From: Acetobacter papayae JCM 25143
GTDB taxonomy: Bacteria > Pseudomonadota > Alphaproteobacteria > Acetobacterales > Acetobacteraceae
Reading direction: 5' to 3'
Assembly: GCF_000613285.1 (NCBI RefSeq)
Contig: NZ_BAIN01000001.1
Location: forward strand, 62,001 to 126,000
DNA: 64,000 bases
In this document: in pieces, positions 37,590-47,829 of the stretch
Layout of the letters: each line of letters opens with the position of its first letter
Position numbering within the stretch: the stretch's first letter is position 1
The notes under the pieces: generated by a model
What the model was told of the DNA's origin: nothing
Seen by the model: the letters and a program-made list of their open reading frames with translations, nothing else
Database searches by the model: none
Program-made: the position numbers and the translations under genes

Positions 37590-38798
37590 TCAGGCGCTGC
37601 GGAGCTGCGTGAAGGCCTGCTTCAGATCCGCCATAAGATCGGTGGTCTGTTCAAGCCCGATCTGAAGCCTGAAGGCACAGGCCTGCCCCATGGGGGATGG
37701 GAATGCCCGCTGAATACCACCCGTGGTCGGCAGAACGAGGCTTTCATACCCTCCCCATGAGGCCCCGATCCCGAACAGGTGCAGGCTGTTGATCATGCGC
37801 TCCATGTCCTGCCCGGTATAACGGGGCTCCAGCACAACACCGAACAGGCAGCCCGCGCCGGTAAAGTCGCGCGCCCATAGGTCGTGGCCCGGACAGCCCG
37901 GCAGGGCCGGGTGCAGAACCTGAGCGACTTCGGGCTGTTCTTGCAGCCATATTGCCAGATCAAGGGCTGAACGAGCCTGCTGTGCCAGCCTGACTCCCAT
38001 GGTGCGCAGGCCACGCAGGGTCAGCCAGCAGTCATCCGGCCCAGCGACCTGCCCTGTCTGGATAGCGGTATCGCGCAGTTGTTCCCATGTTTTGCGGTCC
38101 GAGACGGTAATGGCGCCTGCAATGACATCGGAATGGCCGGCCGGGTATTTGGTCAGGGCCTGAATGGACAGGTCGGCTCCATGGGCAAACGGCGCAAAAA
38201 TGCCAAATCCCCATGTGTTATCCACGAACAGCTTGGCCCCGTTGCTGTGTGCAACTCGTGCCAGCATGGGGATGTCCTGCACCTCGAAGGTGTGGCTGCC
38301 GGGACTTTCGGTAAAAATCACCCGTGTGTTGGGGGTGATGAACGTCTCCAGCTCTTTTTCGTCCGCCATGGGGGGGAAGTACGAAATCTCTACCCCAAAA
38401 CGGCGCAGCATGTTTTCCGCAAAACGGCGTGTGGGGCCGTAAACGCTGTCCGAGAACAGGCAGTGGTCGCCCGCGCTCAGAAAAGCCAGAAGAGGCAGCG
38501 TGCATGCGGCAAGGCCGGAACTGACGATCTGGCAGTCTGTGCCGCCTTCTACCGTGGCGATCGCTTTTTCCAGCTCGTGCTGGATGGGCGAGCCCATGGC
38601 ACCATAAATGCTCTCATGGTCATAACGCGCTGCACCCTGCCTTTGCATGGCGTCCAGCGAGGGAAACACAACGGTGGAGCCGCGCGTGACGGGTGGGTTG
38701 ACGTAGCAGCCGCGTTCATCCGGCGTGGGCCGTGCCGCGTGGGACAGGGTCGTGCCGAGTTTGAGCCAGCCTTCGGCCACCCTGTTCTGATCAGTCAT
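37590..38798 (-). CDS. metC: cystathionine beta-lyase-like PLP enzyme
   Basis: An intact 402-residue member of the Cys/Met PLP family. The PLP lysine is in SIQALTKYPAGHSDV; the phosphate-binding QIVSSGLAACTL and the VDNTWGFGIF segment are present. The overall pattern matches cystathionine beta-lyase, which makes homocysteine in methionine synthesis, although related lyases cannot be excluded. It is followed 28 bases upstream by the sulfurtransferase gene, which transcribes into it, so the two are probably one sulfur-metabolism transcript. Convergent with comM, with only 3 bases between the stops. Confidence 0.85.
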   Translation of the reverse strand: MTDQNRVAEGWLKLGTTLSHAARPTPDERGCYVNPPVTRGSTVVFPSLDAMQRQGAARYDHESIYGAMGSPIQHELEKAIATVEGGTDCQIVSSGLAACTLPLLAFLSAGDHCLFSDSVYGPTRRFAENMLRRFGVEISYFPPMADEKELETFITPNTRVIFTESPGSHTFEVQDIPMLARVAHSNGAKLFVDNTWGFGIFAPFAHGADLSIQALTKYPAGHSDVIAGAITVSDRKTWEQLRDTAIQTGQVAGPDDCWLTLRGLRTMGVRLAQQARSALDLAIWLQEQPEVAQVLHPALPGCPGHDLWARDFTGAGCLFGVVLEPRYTGQDMERMINSLHLFGIGASWGGYESLVLPTTGGIQRAFPSPMGQACAFRLQIGLEQTTDLMADLKQAFTQLRSA

Positions 38799-38826
38799 GT
38801 CTCATGCTCCGTTTCTGCCGTGGTGT

Positions 38827-39682
38827 TTACTGGTTGGGGGTGCGTTCGGTGGTAACCGGCAGGTCGGGCATGCTGCCCCATTCGGCCCATGAACCATCAT
38901 AGAGAGCGCTGTTTTCTAATCCCGCAAGGGACAGGGCAGCGCTCAGGACTGAGGCTGTCATGCCTGAACCGCAGGTGGTTATGGGCCTGTCCTGCGGCTT
39001 GAGGCCCATTTGCTGGAAAAGGGCCTGTATGGCCTGTCGCGGCAGGAAATGCCCCTGCCCGTCCAGCACTGTTTTATAAGGCAGGCAATGCGCACCCGGC
39101 ATATGCCCGGAGCGGACGCCGGGCCGGGGCTCGGGGGCTGTACCGTAAAAACGCGCTTCGCTCCGTGCATCCAGAATGGGCCGCTCGCCAGTCGCCACGA
39201 TCGTGCACATATCGCCCAGCCCGGCTATGCGGCTGTACTGTGTGTGGGCATGATAGCGGGTGGCAGGGCGCGGTGGGGTGGGTCTGTCTGAAACCGGCAG
39301 GCCAGCCCTGAGCCATGCGGCAAGCCGCCATCAAGGATGCGCACGGTGTCATGGCCGAACAGCGTGGCCAGCCACCATGCCCGGCAGGCCGAGGCGGTGT
39401 TGCCTGATCGTAAAAAACGACAGGGTCTGTCCGCGCTACGCCCAGCGCTCCCATCAGGCTGGCATAACGCGCGGCGGACGGCACGGTGTGTGGGAACAGG
39501 CCCTGCAGGTCGGAAAAAATATCGATATCGAAATACAGGCTGCCCGCAATATGTTCATGCAGGAAACGCTCGGCGGGGTTTCCCCCTTCTCCGGGCAGGA
39601 GGGCTGTGGCGTCAAACACGACTGGCGGCGTGGGTGAGCGGAGCAGGGTTGCGAGTTCATCCGCCTGAACGAGAAGGGACAT
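38827..39682 (-). CDS. sseA: 3-mercaptopyruvate sulfurtransferase SseA, frameshifted twice
   Basis: A two-domain rhodanese of about 285 residues. The inactive first domain has VVFDATALLPGEGG and LYFDIDIFSD; the second carries the active cysteine in CGSGMTASVL, the CGSG(MV)T loop of mercaptopyruvate sulfurtransferases. Breaks near 39406 and 39322 each fit one lost base; between them the middle frame reads ACRAWWLATLFGHDTVRILDG, consistent with the family. The start at 39682 (MSLLVQADELATLL) was chosen over an upstream ATG. It transfers sulfur from mercaptopyruvate to thiophilic acceptors. Confidence 0.85.
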
Positions 39683-39803
39683 GGCCAACCTGTAACCGTT
39701 TTCCTGTTTCGGGTGTTCGCACCATAAGATGATCCACCGCAGGCGTGAACCGGCTTTCTTGCCATGCTGGCGGTCTTTGAGGTGCCGTGCTTTAGTAACT
39801 GCC

Positions 39804-40895
39804 ATGGCGAATGAACGGATCATAACAACAGAACATGTCCTGCGATTCCTGCTGCTGGGGGCCGTCGGGTATGGCTGTGTGCTTGTTCTGGCACCGTTTT
39901 CCTCAGCACTGCTATGGGCTGGGGTGTTGACCTATACGACATGGCCACTGTTCCAGCACCTGCGCAGGCGCATGGGGGCGAGTGCTGCCAGTCTGGTCAT
40001 GACCTGCCTGTGTGCTGTGGGGGTTGTGCTGCCGCTGGCGGCACTGGCATCGGCCAGCTTTTCCACCGGGCCAAGGCTGGCCGCGCAGTTGATGGCGCTG
40101 GTGGGAGAAATCAACCACCTGCCGCCCCTGCCCCACTGGCTCGCCACCCTGCCGGTTTTTGGCGCTGAAATCAGCCATCGCTGGGCCTTGTGGGAGCAGA
40201 ACGTCAACGCCTTTGCCGAAGAGTTCCGGCCCTATGCGGGCAGCATCATCCAGTCCCTGCTGGGTGTACTGATGCAGTTTGCCAACGGGGCCTTACATCT
40301 TGTCATGGCGCTGTTCATTTCATTCTTTTTCTGGATTGGCGGCTCCGTGCTCTGGGACACGCTTCAGGCGGTTATCCTGCGCATAGCAGGCCCACAGGCA
40401 GGGCGTTACTTGCATATTGTGGGCAGCACGGTGCGCGGCACGGTTTATGGTATTCTGGGTACCGCCATCATTCAGGGGATACTGACCGGCATAGGACTGT
40501 GGATGACAGGCGTGGGGGAGCCGGTGGTATTGGGTATCCTTGCCGCGTTCCTTGCCGTGTTTCCGGTCGGCGCGCCTCTGGTCTGGGGGCCTGCCGCGAT
40601 CTGGCTGCTGGTGGCACATCATCCGGGACATGGTATTCTGCTGCTGCTTTACGGCATTATATTTGTGTCCGGGGCGGATCATGTCATTCGGCCGCTTTTT
40701 ATCGTACGGGGGTCCAAGCTGCCTTATTTGTTGACTGTTCTGGGCGTGATTGGGGGCATTCTGGCTTTTGGCGGGGTTGGCATTTTCCTTGGCCCTATCC
40801 TGTTGGCCATTGGCTTTTCCGTCACAATGGAATTCGCCGCCAGAGATGCGCTGCTGCTGCTGTCGGCTGACGGCAGGAGGAATACCGCTCCATGA
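39804..40895 (+). CDS. PerM/AI-2E family membrane transporter
   Basis: An intact 363-residue protein with seven to eight hydrophobic segments. The family layout is visible: paired N-terminal helices (FLLLGAVGYGCVLVLAPF), a soluble middle, then VRGTVYGILGTAIIQGILTGI and a C-terminal bundle with PLFIVRGSKLPYLL and FGGVGIFLGPILLAI. Substrates of this family vary and are mostly unproven, so the AI-2 label should not be taken as function. The ATG at 39804 gives a sensible N-terminus. It overlaps the next gene as ATGA. Confidence 0.8.
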   Translation: MANERIITTEHVLRFLLLGAVGYGCVLVLAPFSSALLWAGVLTYTTWPLFQHLRRRMGASAASLVMTCLCAVGVVLPLAALASASFSTGPRLAAQLMALVGEINHLPPLPHWLATLPVFGAEISHRWALWEQNVNAFAEEFRPYAGSIIQSLLGVLMQFANGALHLVMALFISFFFWIGGSVLWDTLQAVILRIAGPQAGRYLHIVGSTVRGTVYGILGTAIIQGILTGIGLWMTGVGEPVVLGILAAFLAVFPVGAPLVWGPAAIWLLVAHHPGHGILLLLYGIIFVSGADHVIRPLFIVRGSKLPYLLTVLGVIGGILAFGGVGIFLGPILLAIGFSVTMEFAARDALLLLSADGRRNTAP

Positions 40896-41611
40896 AACGC
40901 AGGCTTGTAAATCTTGTAGAATGGGCTCAGCGCCGTCGCGCACGCCAGAACCCTGGGTATGAAGGCGCAGCGCTTAAAGTCATAAGCTGGAACCTGCTGC
41001 GCAGAACCGGTGCCACCGTTCACGATGTGGCGGCCCTTATCACGCGTGAAAATCCTGATATCCTGCTCATGCAGGAAGCCACAGTCGAGATTGATGCCCT
41101 GCCGCTACTGGTGGGCGGGCATTACAGCCGCGCGCCTCTGCCCGGTCGCATTCATGGTCTGGCCTGCTGGAGCCGTCAGCCTTTCAGCCGGCCGCCGCGG
41201 GCTTGCACAATCCCTTCGGGGGTGATGGTCAAACGGCATGCGCAGATTATCGAATACAGACAGTTTTCTCTGGCCAATGTGCATCTCTCCCATGGGCAGG
41301 TGCTGAACCGGCGGCAGTTACGCAGGGTGGCATCTCTGCTAACGGCGCCCTGCGCCATTCTGGGTGATTTCAATCTGGTGGGGCCAACGCTGGTGCCGGG
41401 CTTTCGGGATGTGGGGCCAAAAGCGCCCACGCATAACATGGCCGAGGTTCTGCCGATCAGGATTGATCGCTGCCTGACCGAAGGCATGATCTGCCTTGGC
41501 TCACGGGTTCTGCCGGTTTTTGCCTCTGATCACAGGCCTATTGCGGTCATGCTTCAGCCGGCTCAGGCAGAAGGGGCTGCCCGTATTACAGCTCTTACAG
41601 ATAGGGCATGA
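40892..41611 (+). CDS. endonuclease/exonuclease/phosphatase (EEP) family protein
   Basis: An intact 239-residue protein with the EEP metal-dependent phosphodiesterase motifs: VISWNLLRR, ILLMQEATVE, ANVHLSHGQ, AILGDFNLVG and the C-terminal FASDHRPIAVM. No signal peptide is visible, so it probably acts in the cytoplasm or at the inner face of the membrane. Relatives include nucleases and lipid phosphodiesterases. Translational coupling with the membrane transporter upstream and the cardiolipin synthase gene converging from the other side (17-base overlap) do not settle the substrate. Confidence 0.8.
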   Translation: MKRRLVNLVEWAQRRRARQNPGYEGAALKVISWNLLRRTGATVHDVAALITRENPDILLMQEATVEIDALPLLVGGHYSRAPLPGRIHGLACWSRQPFSRPPRACTIPSGVMVKRHAQIIEYRQFSLANVHLSHGQVLNRRQLRRVASLLTAPCAILGDFNLVGPTLVPGFRDVGPKAPTHNMAEVLPIRIDRCLTEGMICLGSRVLPVFASDHRPIAVMLQPAQAEGAARITALTDRA

Positions 41612-43020
41612 ACAGGCGGGCAAAGGCGTCGCGTACTATTTCCAGCTTGTAGCGGTTGTCCAAATCATAATGGGTGAGCCTGCGGTTCTGATGGCTGTTA
41701 ATGAACGTATCGAGACTATCGGCCAGAGAGGTATCGTAGGCTTCCATATTGATTTCGAAGTTCAGCCGTAGGTGCGGATATCAAGATTGGAACTGCCAAA
41801 GAAAGACCACGCCTTGTCCACGACCATCAGCTTGGAATGGTTGAAAGGTGCCGCTGCCAGCCATATACGCGCTCCCGAATGCAGCAAGGGGGCAATATTG
41901 GCTGCGCAGGCCCAGTCAAGGACACGATGGTTACTGCGTTCGGGAATGACTATATCTACCTGCACACCTCGCAAGGCTGCCAGTTCCAGTTCTGAAAGAA
42001 AACGTTCGCCTGCCAGAAAATAGGGCGTCATCAAGCGTACACTGCGTCGCGCCAGAGTAATGGCCTGCAACATGGTGTATTCGATTTTTTCCAGATCCGT
42101 ATCCGGCCCAGCCGTAACAATACGCGCTAGTGTTTCGCCCTTGCCGCTAGGGGCTTCGCTGAACAGGTCAGCATCCAGTGTTTCATGGGTGGTAAAATAC
42201 CAGTCCCATGCGGCTGTTGCCGCCAACTGATGCACCGCTGGGCCTTCGATCATGAAATGTGTGTCAGATACAGGGTTACGGGGCTTGCGGGATACACGGT
42301 TTTCATCCGCGATGTTCAGCCCGCCCATGAAGCCGATATGGCCATCCACGACCAGAATTTTACGGTGATTACGTAGGTTAAGAAACGGCATGCGCCACGG
42401 CCAGACGGAATGCATGAAGCGCGCACAGGGCACCCCTGCCCGTCTCAGGCGGTGGTAGATGGGGGAAAGAAAATACCCGCTGCCAATACCGTCAACCAGC
42501 ACGCGCACACACACGCCACGGGCATGTGCGTCTGCCAGAGCTTTGGCGAATGCCTGCCCTGTCTGGTCATCGCGAAAAATATAGGAGCACAATATGACGC
42601 TTTTGCTCGCATTTTCGATAGCGCGGATCATGGGCGGATAAGCGCCATCGCCATCATGCAGGCAGGTGATGGTGTTGCCGCAGACAAGGGGGCGGGTGGT
42701 CAGTTTGCCCACCATGAGTGCCAATGGCGCGAACTGCCCTTCCAGTTCCCGGTTCCATGAGGAAAGGCGTGAAATACCGGGCCGCCCGCCCGAGCGCGTG
42801 CCAACCAGCTTACGCGCCAGACGCGTTACGCGGTTGATGCCGAACATGACATACAGTACCGACCCTAGAATGGGCATGAGCATGCAGATGCCCATCCACC
42901 TATGGCCGATGCCGTGTCACGCTTGGTCAGCAGGATGTGCAGAACAACAGTTGCGACCAGCACAAGCTGGAGTATCATCAGGGCGAGAAGCTGCAGGGGA
43001 TGGGAAAAAACGGATAGCAT
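41595..43020 (-). CDS. cls: cardiolipin synthase (phospholipase D superfamily), frameshifted twice
   Basis: About 475 residues after correction. Two N-terminal membrane segments (LALMILQLVLVATVVLHIL and GICMLMPILGSVLYVMFG) precede two HKD motifs, LRNHRKILVVDGHIGFMGG and FNHSKLMVVDKAWSFFG. Cardiolipin is made from two phosphatidylglycerols. One lost base near 42898 separates the first helix (ATG at 43020) from the rest, and another near 41768 hides the true end, NFEINMEAYD to DAFARLFMPYL. It overlaps the EEP gene end by 17 bases. Confidence 0.88.
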
Positions 43021-43066
43021 GGCGTTTGATCGGGACTTCCGCTCGGCAGGAAAAGCAACAAACACC

Positions 43067-43470
43067 ATGTATCATGTGCAGGGACAACGCAAAGCGGTTT
43101 CGCCCGCTCGGCACGCGCGCGGTGTGCAGGCCCAGCAGGATGGCATTGAAGCTGAAAGTAAGGCCTGCGCCATGCTGGAGGCCCGAGGCTGGCGTATTCT
43201 GCTGCGCCGCGCCCGGACACCTCGTGGAGAGGTCGATATCGTGGCGGATTGTGCGGGTATTCTGGTGTTTATTGAGGTGAAGAAACGTCAGACAATGGCA
43301 GAAGCTCTGCCTGTCTGTCACCCGTGCAATCCAGACGGCTGTACAGGGCGGCTGAATGTCTGCTTCAGCGTAATGGCGCATGGCATTACGAGGAACTCAG
43401 GTTTGACCTGATAGCGATGGACAGTGCCGGTGGTATGGAGTGGGTCGAAGACATTCTGCGGCAAATGTGA
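43067..43470 (+). CDS. YraN family (UPF0102) nuclease-fold protein, frameshifted
   Basis: About 135 residues. The endonuclease-like core is GIEAESKACAMLEARGWRIL, then RTPRGEVDIVADCAG and LVFIEVKKRQ, giving the E-D-EVK metal-site pattern of Holliday-junction-resolvase-like folds. One missing base near 43310 is bridged by ACLSPVQSRRLYRAAECL to a stop at 43468-43470. The start is uncertain between 43067 and 43019; the latter would overlap the divergent cls start. The biological role of the family is not settled. Confidence 0.8.
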
Positions 43471-43514
43471 TCGTGAGCCGCAGAATCCGATACAGGATTA
43501 AACCGTAACCGGGA

Positions 43515-43823
43515 TCAGGTGCGGTGATGGGTCTTTTTGACGTGCACGGCATGCTTGGAGGCATGATAGCTGACAAGATGAACCATGCCATGAACTTTGC
43601 CTGCATGAGCAAGAGTTACGGAATGGGACGATACACCATGATGGGCAGTGTGTGCGTGAGCATGAAAAACGGGCGGCGGTGCTGTTAGCGCTGCAAATGT
43701 GAGCTTGCTGGCTTCAAGGTCGGAAATAACTCTCTGTGCGCGTGCAGCGGGCTGAAAGCCAAAAGCAGCAACCGCCATACCACAGAGCACAAGTGACACA
43801 CGCCCCAAAACAAACCGCGTCAT
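43515..43823 (-). CDS. histidine-rich exported small protein
   Basis: A 102-residue protein with a clear signal peptide (VLCGMAVAAFGFQPAARA, cut after ARA). The mature part has about 16 histidines in 70 residues, including HAHAHTAHHG and later HGMVH, KHAVH and KKTHH. This composition suggests binding of a metal such as nickel, copper or zinc in the periplasm; that is inference, and no family is recognised. The frame is intact. It stands alone between yraN (convergent) and grxD. Confidence 0.65.
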   Translation of the reverse strand: MTRFVLGRVSLVLCGMAVAAFGFQPAARAQRVISDLEASKLTFAALTAPPPVFHAHAHTAHHGVSSHSVTLAHAGKVHGMVHLVSYHASKHAVHVKKTHHRT

Positions 43824-43896
43824 TACTCCGGCCTTATCCCATTTTCACGATCTGTGTGAAACTATACAGGCCGGAGTGTGCATGACAACCTGAAAA

Positions 43897-44235
43897 TCAG
43901 GCAGATGCGTTACAGGCGATGTTTTTTTCTGCCAGAAGGGTCTGCAGTTCACCGCTCTGGAACATTTCCGTTACGATATCGCAGCCGCCGATAAACTCAC
44001 CCTTGACGTAAAGCTGGGGAATGGTCGGCCAGTTGGAGAAATCCTTGATACCCTGACGGATGGAGGGATCAGCCAGAACATTCGCGGTTTTGAACGGTAC
44101 ACCCAGATGGTTGAGGATCTGAACGACACGGGCCGAAAAACCGCATTGCGGGAAGTCGGCATCGCCTTTCATGAACAGCATAACCGGGTTGCTGTCGATT
44201 TCCTGCTGGATTGCCTGTGTAGCGGAATCAGTCAT
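43897..44235 (-). CDS. grxD: monothiol glutaredoxin GrxD
   Basis: An intact 112-residue protein with the monothiol active site CGFS ([14 protein letters not shown]), preceded by VMLFMKGD, and the glutathione-binding [19 protein letters not shown]. Such proteins bind [2Fe-2S] clusters with glutathione and pair with BolA proteins in iron-sulfur trafficking. The bolA gene lies 35 bases upstream in the same direction, a conserved pairing that supports this role. Confidence 0.94.
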   Translation of the reverse strand: MTDSATQAIQQEIDSNPVMLFMKGDADFPQCGFSARVVQILNHLGVPFKTANVLADPSIRQGIKDFSNWPTIPQLYVKGEFIGGCDIVTEMFQSGELQTLLAEKNIACNASA

Positions 44236-44270
44236 TGGTCATGTCCTTGCAAGGGGTAAACCCGAATGGG

Positions 44271-44501
44271 TCAGGGAGTGGCTGTCTTGAGTGCCAGGGC
44301 GTGGAGCTTGTCGCCCATATGGCCCTGTAAGGAATCATAAACGAGCTGGTGCTGCCGCACACGGGGCAAGCCCCGGAATGCCTCGCTGACAATGCTGCAC
44401 GCGTAGTGATCGCCGTCGCCCGCAAGGTCATCAATCTTGACCTGAGCATCCGGGAACGCCGCGCGGATGTATGTTTCCAGCTCCGTGGCACTCATTGCCA
44501 T
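44271..44501 (-). CDS. bolA: BolA family protein
   Basis: An intact 76-residue protein with the BolA pattern: an N-terminal helix with LETYIRAAFPDAQVKI, a DDLAGDGDHYACSIVS loop, and the C-terminal FRGLPRVRQHQLVYDSLQ with the conserved RxxxHQxVY signature. It likely partners with the downstream monothiol glutaredoxin in cluster transfer. The ATG at 44501 has a GGGAGAGG site; an in-frame ATG two codons on is a less favoured start. The order purL-bolA-grxD is common in alphaproteobacteria. Confidence 0.92.
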   Translation of the reverse strand: MAMSATELETYIRAAFPDAQVKIDDLAGDGDHYACSIVSEAFRGLPRVRQHQLVYDSLQGHMGDKLHALALKTATP

Positions 44502-44531
44502 GTTGCCTCTCCCCCTTCTGTTTTTCCTGCC

Positions 44532-46739
44532 TTAACGGGCGTCCATCAGTGCAGGAAAAAAATGTTTCATGCGCGTTTTTCAGTCGTGCGATGGATATGG
44601 TGACGCCGCTCGGCAAAATCAAATCCTTGCCGCCGGAACGGGCAATAATTCGTGCAGGAATACCTGCCGCCGCCGCACGGGCGCACAGGGCCGCGCCATC
44701 ATCCACACAGGCCAGATAACGGGCCTGATCCTCACCAAACCAGAAGGCTTCGGGGCGGATACCGGAATCCGGGCTGTCGATTACGCAACCGACATCGCCC
44801 GCCATGGCCATTTCCGCAAGGCCAACCAGAATACCGCCATCGGCAAGGTCATGGCATGCGGTAATGGCACCGGACAGGATTTCCGTGCGGACAAAGTCAC
44901 CATTGCGGCGTTCGGCCGCCAGATCGACAGGAGGCGGCGGGCCATCTTCACGGCCAAGGATTTCACGCAGCCAGATGGACTGTCCGAGCGCTCCCTGTGT
45001 TGCCCCCAGTAGAACCACATCCTTGCCATCCTGCATGCCAAGCCCGATTGCTTGCGCCACATTTTCCAGCACGCCAAGGCCACCAATAGCCGGTGTGGGC
45101 AGAATGGCGGTGGTGGAGCCATCAGGGTTGCGGGTCTCGTTATAGAGCGAGACATTGCCGCTCACGACCGGGAAGTCGAGCACGGTGCAGGCTTCCGCCA
45201 TGCCTTCGATCGCAGCGATGAACTGTCCCATGATCTCGGGCTTTTCCGGGTTGGCGAAGTTCAGGTTATCCGTCACGGCCAGAGGGCGTGCGCCCGTGGC
45301 TGTGATGTTGCGCCATGCTTCGGCAACGGCCTGCGCACCACCCGTTTTCGGGTCTGCCTGACAGTAGCGCGGTGTGCAGTCCGTGGTGACGGCCAGAGCG
45401 ATTTCCGTGTCATCCACCCGCACAATTGCGGCATCAGCCGCACCGGGGCGGCGCACGGTCTGCCCGCCTACGGTGCTGTCATACTGGTTCCACACCCATG
45501 AGCGCGAGCACAGATCGGGCGAGGCGACAAGCTCAAGAAGCATGGCGTCCAGCGACAGCGGCGCGTGTACGGGTTCCAGCGGTGCGGGGGGCACGGGGGC
45601 TATTGCCGGGCGGTCGTATATCGGGGCCTGATCCGCCAGCGGGGCCAGCGGAATATCGGCTTCCACCTGCCCGTTATGGCGCACGACAATGTGACCGGTT
45701 TCGGTCAGATGGCCGATGATGGCGAAGTCGAGTTCCCATTTTTCAAAGATTTTGCGGGCTACGTCCGTGCGATCCGGGCGGAGCACCATCAGCATCCGTT
45801 CCTGGCTTTCCGACAGCATCATTTCATAGGCTGTCATGCCGGGTTCACGCTGGGGCACTGCGTCCAGATCAAGGTCGATACCCACGCCACCCTTGCCCGC
45901 CATTTCAACGGAAGAGGACGTAAGGCCCGCCGCACCCATATCCTGAATGGCGACGATAGCATCGGTTGCCATCAGTTCCAGGCAGGCTTCGATCAGCAGT
46001 TTTTCAATGAAGGGGTCACCAACCTGCACGGTGGGGCGCTTGGACAGCGCATCTTCATCAAATTCGGCGGAGGACATGGTCGCGCCATGGATACCATCGC
46101 GCCCCGTGCGTGAGCCGACATACACGACAGGATTGCCCACACCCGCGGCAGCGGAGAGGAAAATCTTGTCCGTACGCGCAATGCCCACCGTCATGGCATT
46201 TACAAGCGGGTTGCCATCATAAGCTGGGTGGAAGTTGATTTCCCCCCCAACCGTGGGCACACCCACGCAGTTGCCATAGCCGCCAATGCCTCGCACCACG
46301 CCATCGATGATACGACGTGTGACAGGGTTTTCGGGGCTACCAAAGCGCAGGGCGTTCAGGTTTGCGACAGGGCGCGCCCCCATGGTGAACACATCGCGCA
46401 GGATCCCCCAACGCCCGTAGCCGCACCCTGATAGGGTTCGATAAAGGAGGGGTGGTTATGGCTTTCCATCTTGAAGATGGCGGCATAACCCTGACCGATA
46501 TCGACAACACCTGCGTTTTCACCCGGCCCATGGATAACCCACGGGGCGGTGGTCGGCAGGTTGCGCAGCCACTTGCGTGACGATTTATAGGAGCAGTGTT
46601 CCGACCACATGACCGAGAACACACCCAGTTCGGTCAGTGTTGGGGTACGGCCCATGATTGTGAGCACACGCCCGTATTCCTCGGCTGTCAGGCCAAATTC
46701 ACGAGCAAGGGCGACATCAACGGTTGCGGGTTTATTCAC
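44532..46739 (-). CDS. purL: phosphoribosylformylglycinamidine synthase subunit PurL, frameshifted twice
   Basis: The small-type PurL (about 735 residues), the ATP-dependent catalytic subunit that works with PurQ and PurS in purine synthesis. Motifs include [12 protein letters not shown] and [20 protein letters not shown]. One base is lost near 46408, bridged by [14 protein letters not shown]. The visible frame then overruns into bolA; in the A run near 44556 (seven A) removing one base gives a normal end FFPALMDAR with a stop at 44532-44534. The start overlaps the purQ stop as ATGA. Confidence 0.92.
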
Positions 46740-47437
46740 CGGACTACGGCCTCCACCAGACCTTTAAACAGAGGCAGACCATCCTCACCGCCCATGAGCG
46801 GATCAACCAGATCCTCCGGGTGGGGCATCATGCCGCAGATACGATTGTTTTCGCTCAGAACGCCGGCAATGCTGTTGAGGCTGCCATTGGGGTTGCTGGC
46901 CACGTCATCGGCCTGCACATGCCCCGTGGCGCTGGCGTAGCGGAATGCCACACGGCCTTCGCCTTCCAGACGTTCAAGCGTTGCCGCGTCGGCAGTATAG
47001 TTGCCATCGCCATGGGCGAGCGGCGTGCGGAATACATCGCCCTTCGTCCAGAGCCGGGTAAAGGGGGTCTGTGCGTTTTCAACCCGCAGGTAGCAGTCCT
47101 GCGACAGAAAGCGCAGATTGGCGTTGCGCAGGAGTGCGCCTGGCAGCAAGCCAGATTCCGTCAGGATCTGAAAGCCGTTGCACACCCCAAGAATATGCCC
47201 ACCTTTGGCCGCGAACGCACGCACCGCACCCATGACGGGCGAATGAGCCGCCATGGCACCGCAGCGCAGGTAATCGCCATAGCTGAAACCACCCGGCAGA
47301 ACCACCAGATCAAGCCCCGAGAGGTCGGTCTCGTGGTGCCAGATCATGCGCGGGGCCGTGCCGGTTACGCGCTTGAGTGCAAGGGCCATATCCCGTTCAC
47401 GGTTAGTGCCGGGAAAGACGACAATAGCAGCTTTCAT
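46736..47437 (-). CDS. purQ: phosphoribosylformylglycinamidine synthase subunit PurQ
   Basis: An intact 233-residue class I glutamine amidotransferase that feeds ammonia to PurL. The N-terminus is [15 protein letters not shown]; the catalytic cysteine is in [11 protein letters not shown] and the histidine and glutamate in [12 protein letters not shown]. The ATG at 47437 was chosen because it matches the family start and overlaps the stop of the Rap1a/Tai-like gene as ATGA; the frame extends five codons further. Confidence 0.94.
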   Translation of the reverse strand: MKAAIVVFPGTNRERDMALALKRVTGTAPRMIWHHETDLSGLDLVVLPGGFSYGDYLRCGAMAAHSPVMGAVRAFAAKGGHILGVCNGFQILTESGLLPGALLRNANLRFLSQDCYLRVENAQTPFTRLWTKGDVFRTPLAHGDGNYTADAATLERLEGEGRVAFRYASATGHVQADDVASNPNGSLNSIAGVLSENNRICGMMPHPEDLVDPLMGGEDGLPLFKGLVEAVVR

Positions 47438-47829
47438 GGTTTTGCCCCGCACGGATAGGTGTCATGCAAAGCCTTGAAAACGCTCTCGCCCACTGGGTGG
47501 GACAGGGCATCCGTATGGGCTTTCAGCCAGATCAGAACCTTGCCGCGGATGGATGCGGTCGTTTCCGATACCGGAACGCAGAACGCGGCGGCTGCATTGG
47601 CATCGCCCGCGGCACTGCTGTTGAGTTTGGAAAGCGTTGCACCATCAGCCAGTCCGCTCAGATACGCATCGCACAGGCTGTGCCCGGTCGGGCGCGAGCA
47701 GATGCGGGCAAAGCTGTCTGTCTGCATGGGGGTTATACGCTGTGCCCTGGCCTGCTCATGGAACAGGGTCGGGACCGCCAGCGGGCTGGCGAGGGCGCCT
47801 GTCAGGCAGAACAGGGCAAGCCGCTTCAT
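47434..47829 (-). CDS. exported Rap1a/Tai-type small protein inside the pur operon
   Basis: An intact 131-residue protein with a signal peptide ([15 protein letters not shown], cut likely after ARA). The mature part has four cysteines and the pattern [31 protein letters not shown] and ALHDTYPCG, which resembles the Rap1a/Tai immunity-protein domain found in type VI secretion immunity proteins and in many unassigned exported proteins. It overlaps purS and purQ by ATGA at both ends, so it is translated as part of the purine operon. No toxin gene is adjacent; the role is unknown. Confidence 0.65.
   Translation of the reverse strand: MKRLALFCLTGALASPLAVPTLFHEQARAQRITPMQTDSFARICSRPTGHSLCDAYLSGLADGATLSKLNSSAAGDANAAAAFCVPVSETTASIRGKVLIWLKAHTDALSHPVGESVFKALHDTYPCGAKP

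Noticed and set aside
44431-44531. C-terminal extension of PurL overlapping bolA
   Set aside because: It reads a shadow of bolA; removing one A from the run near 44556 gives a normal PurL end at 44532.
47434-47829. A type VI secretion effector-immunity pair
   Set aside because: The immunity-like gene is inside the purine operon with no effector or secretion gene nearby.
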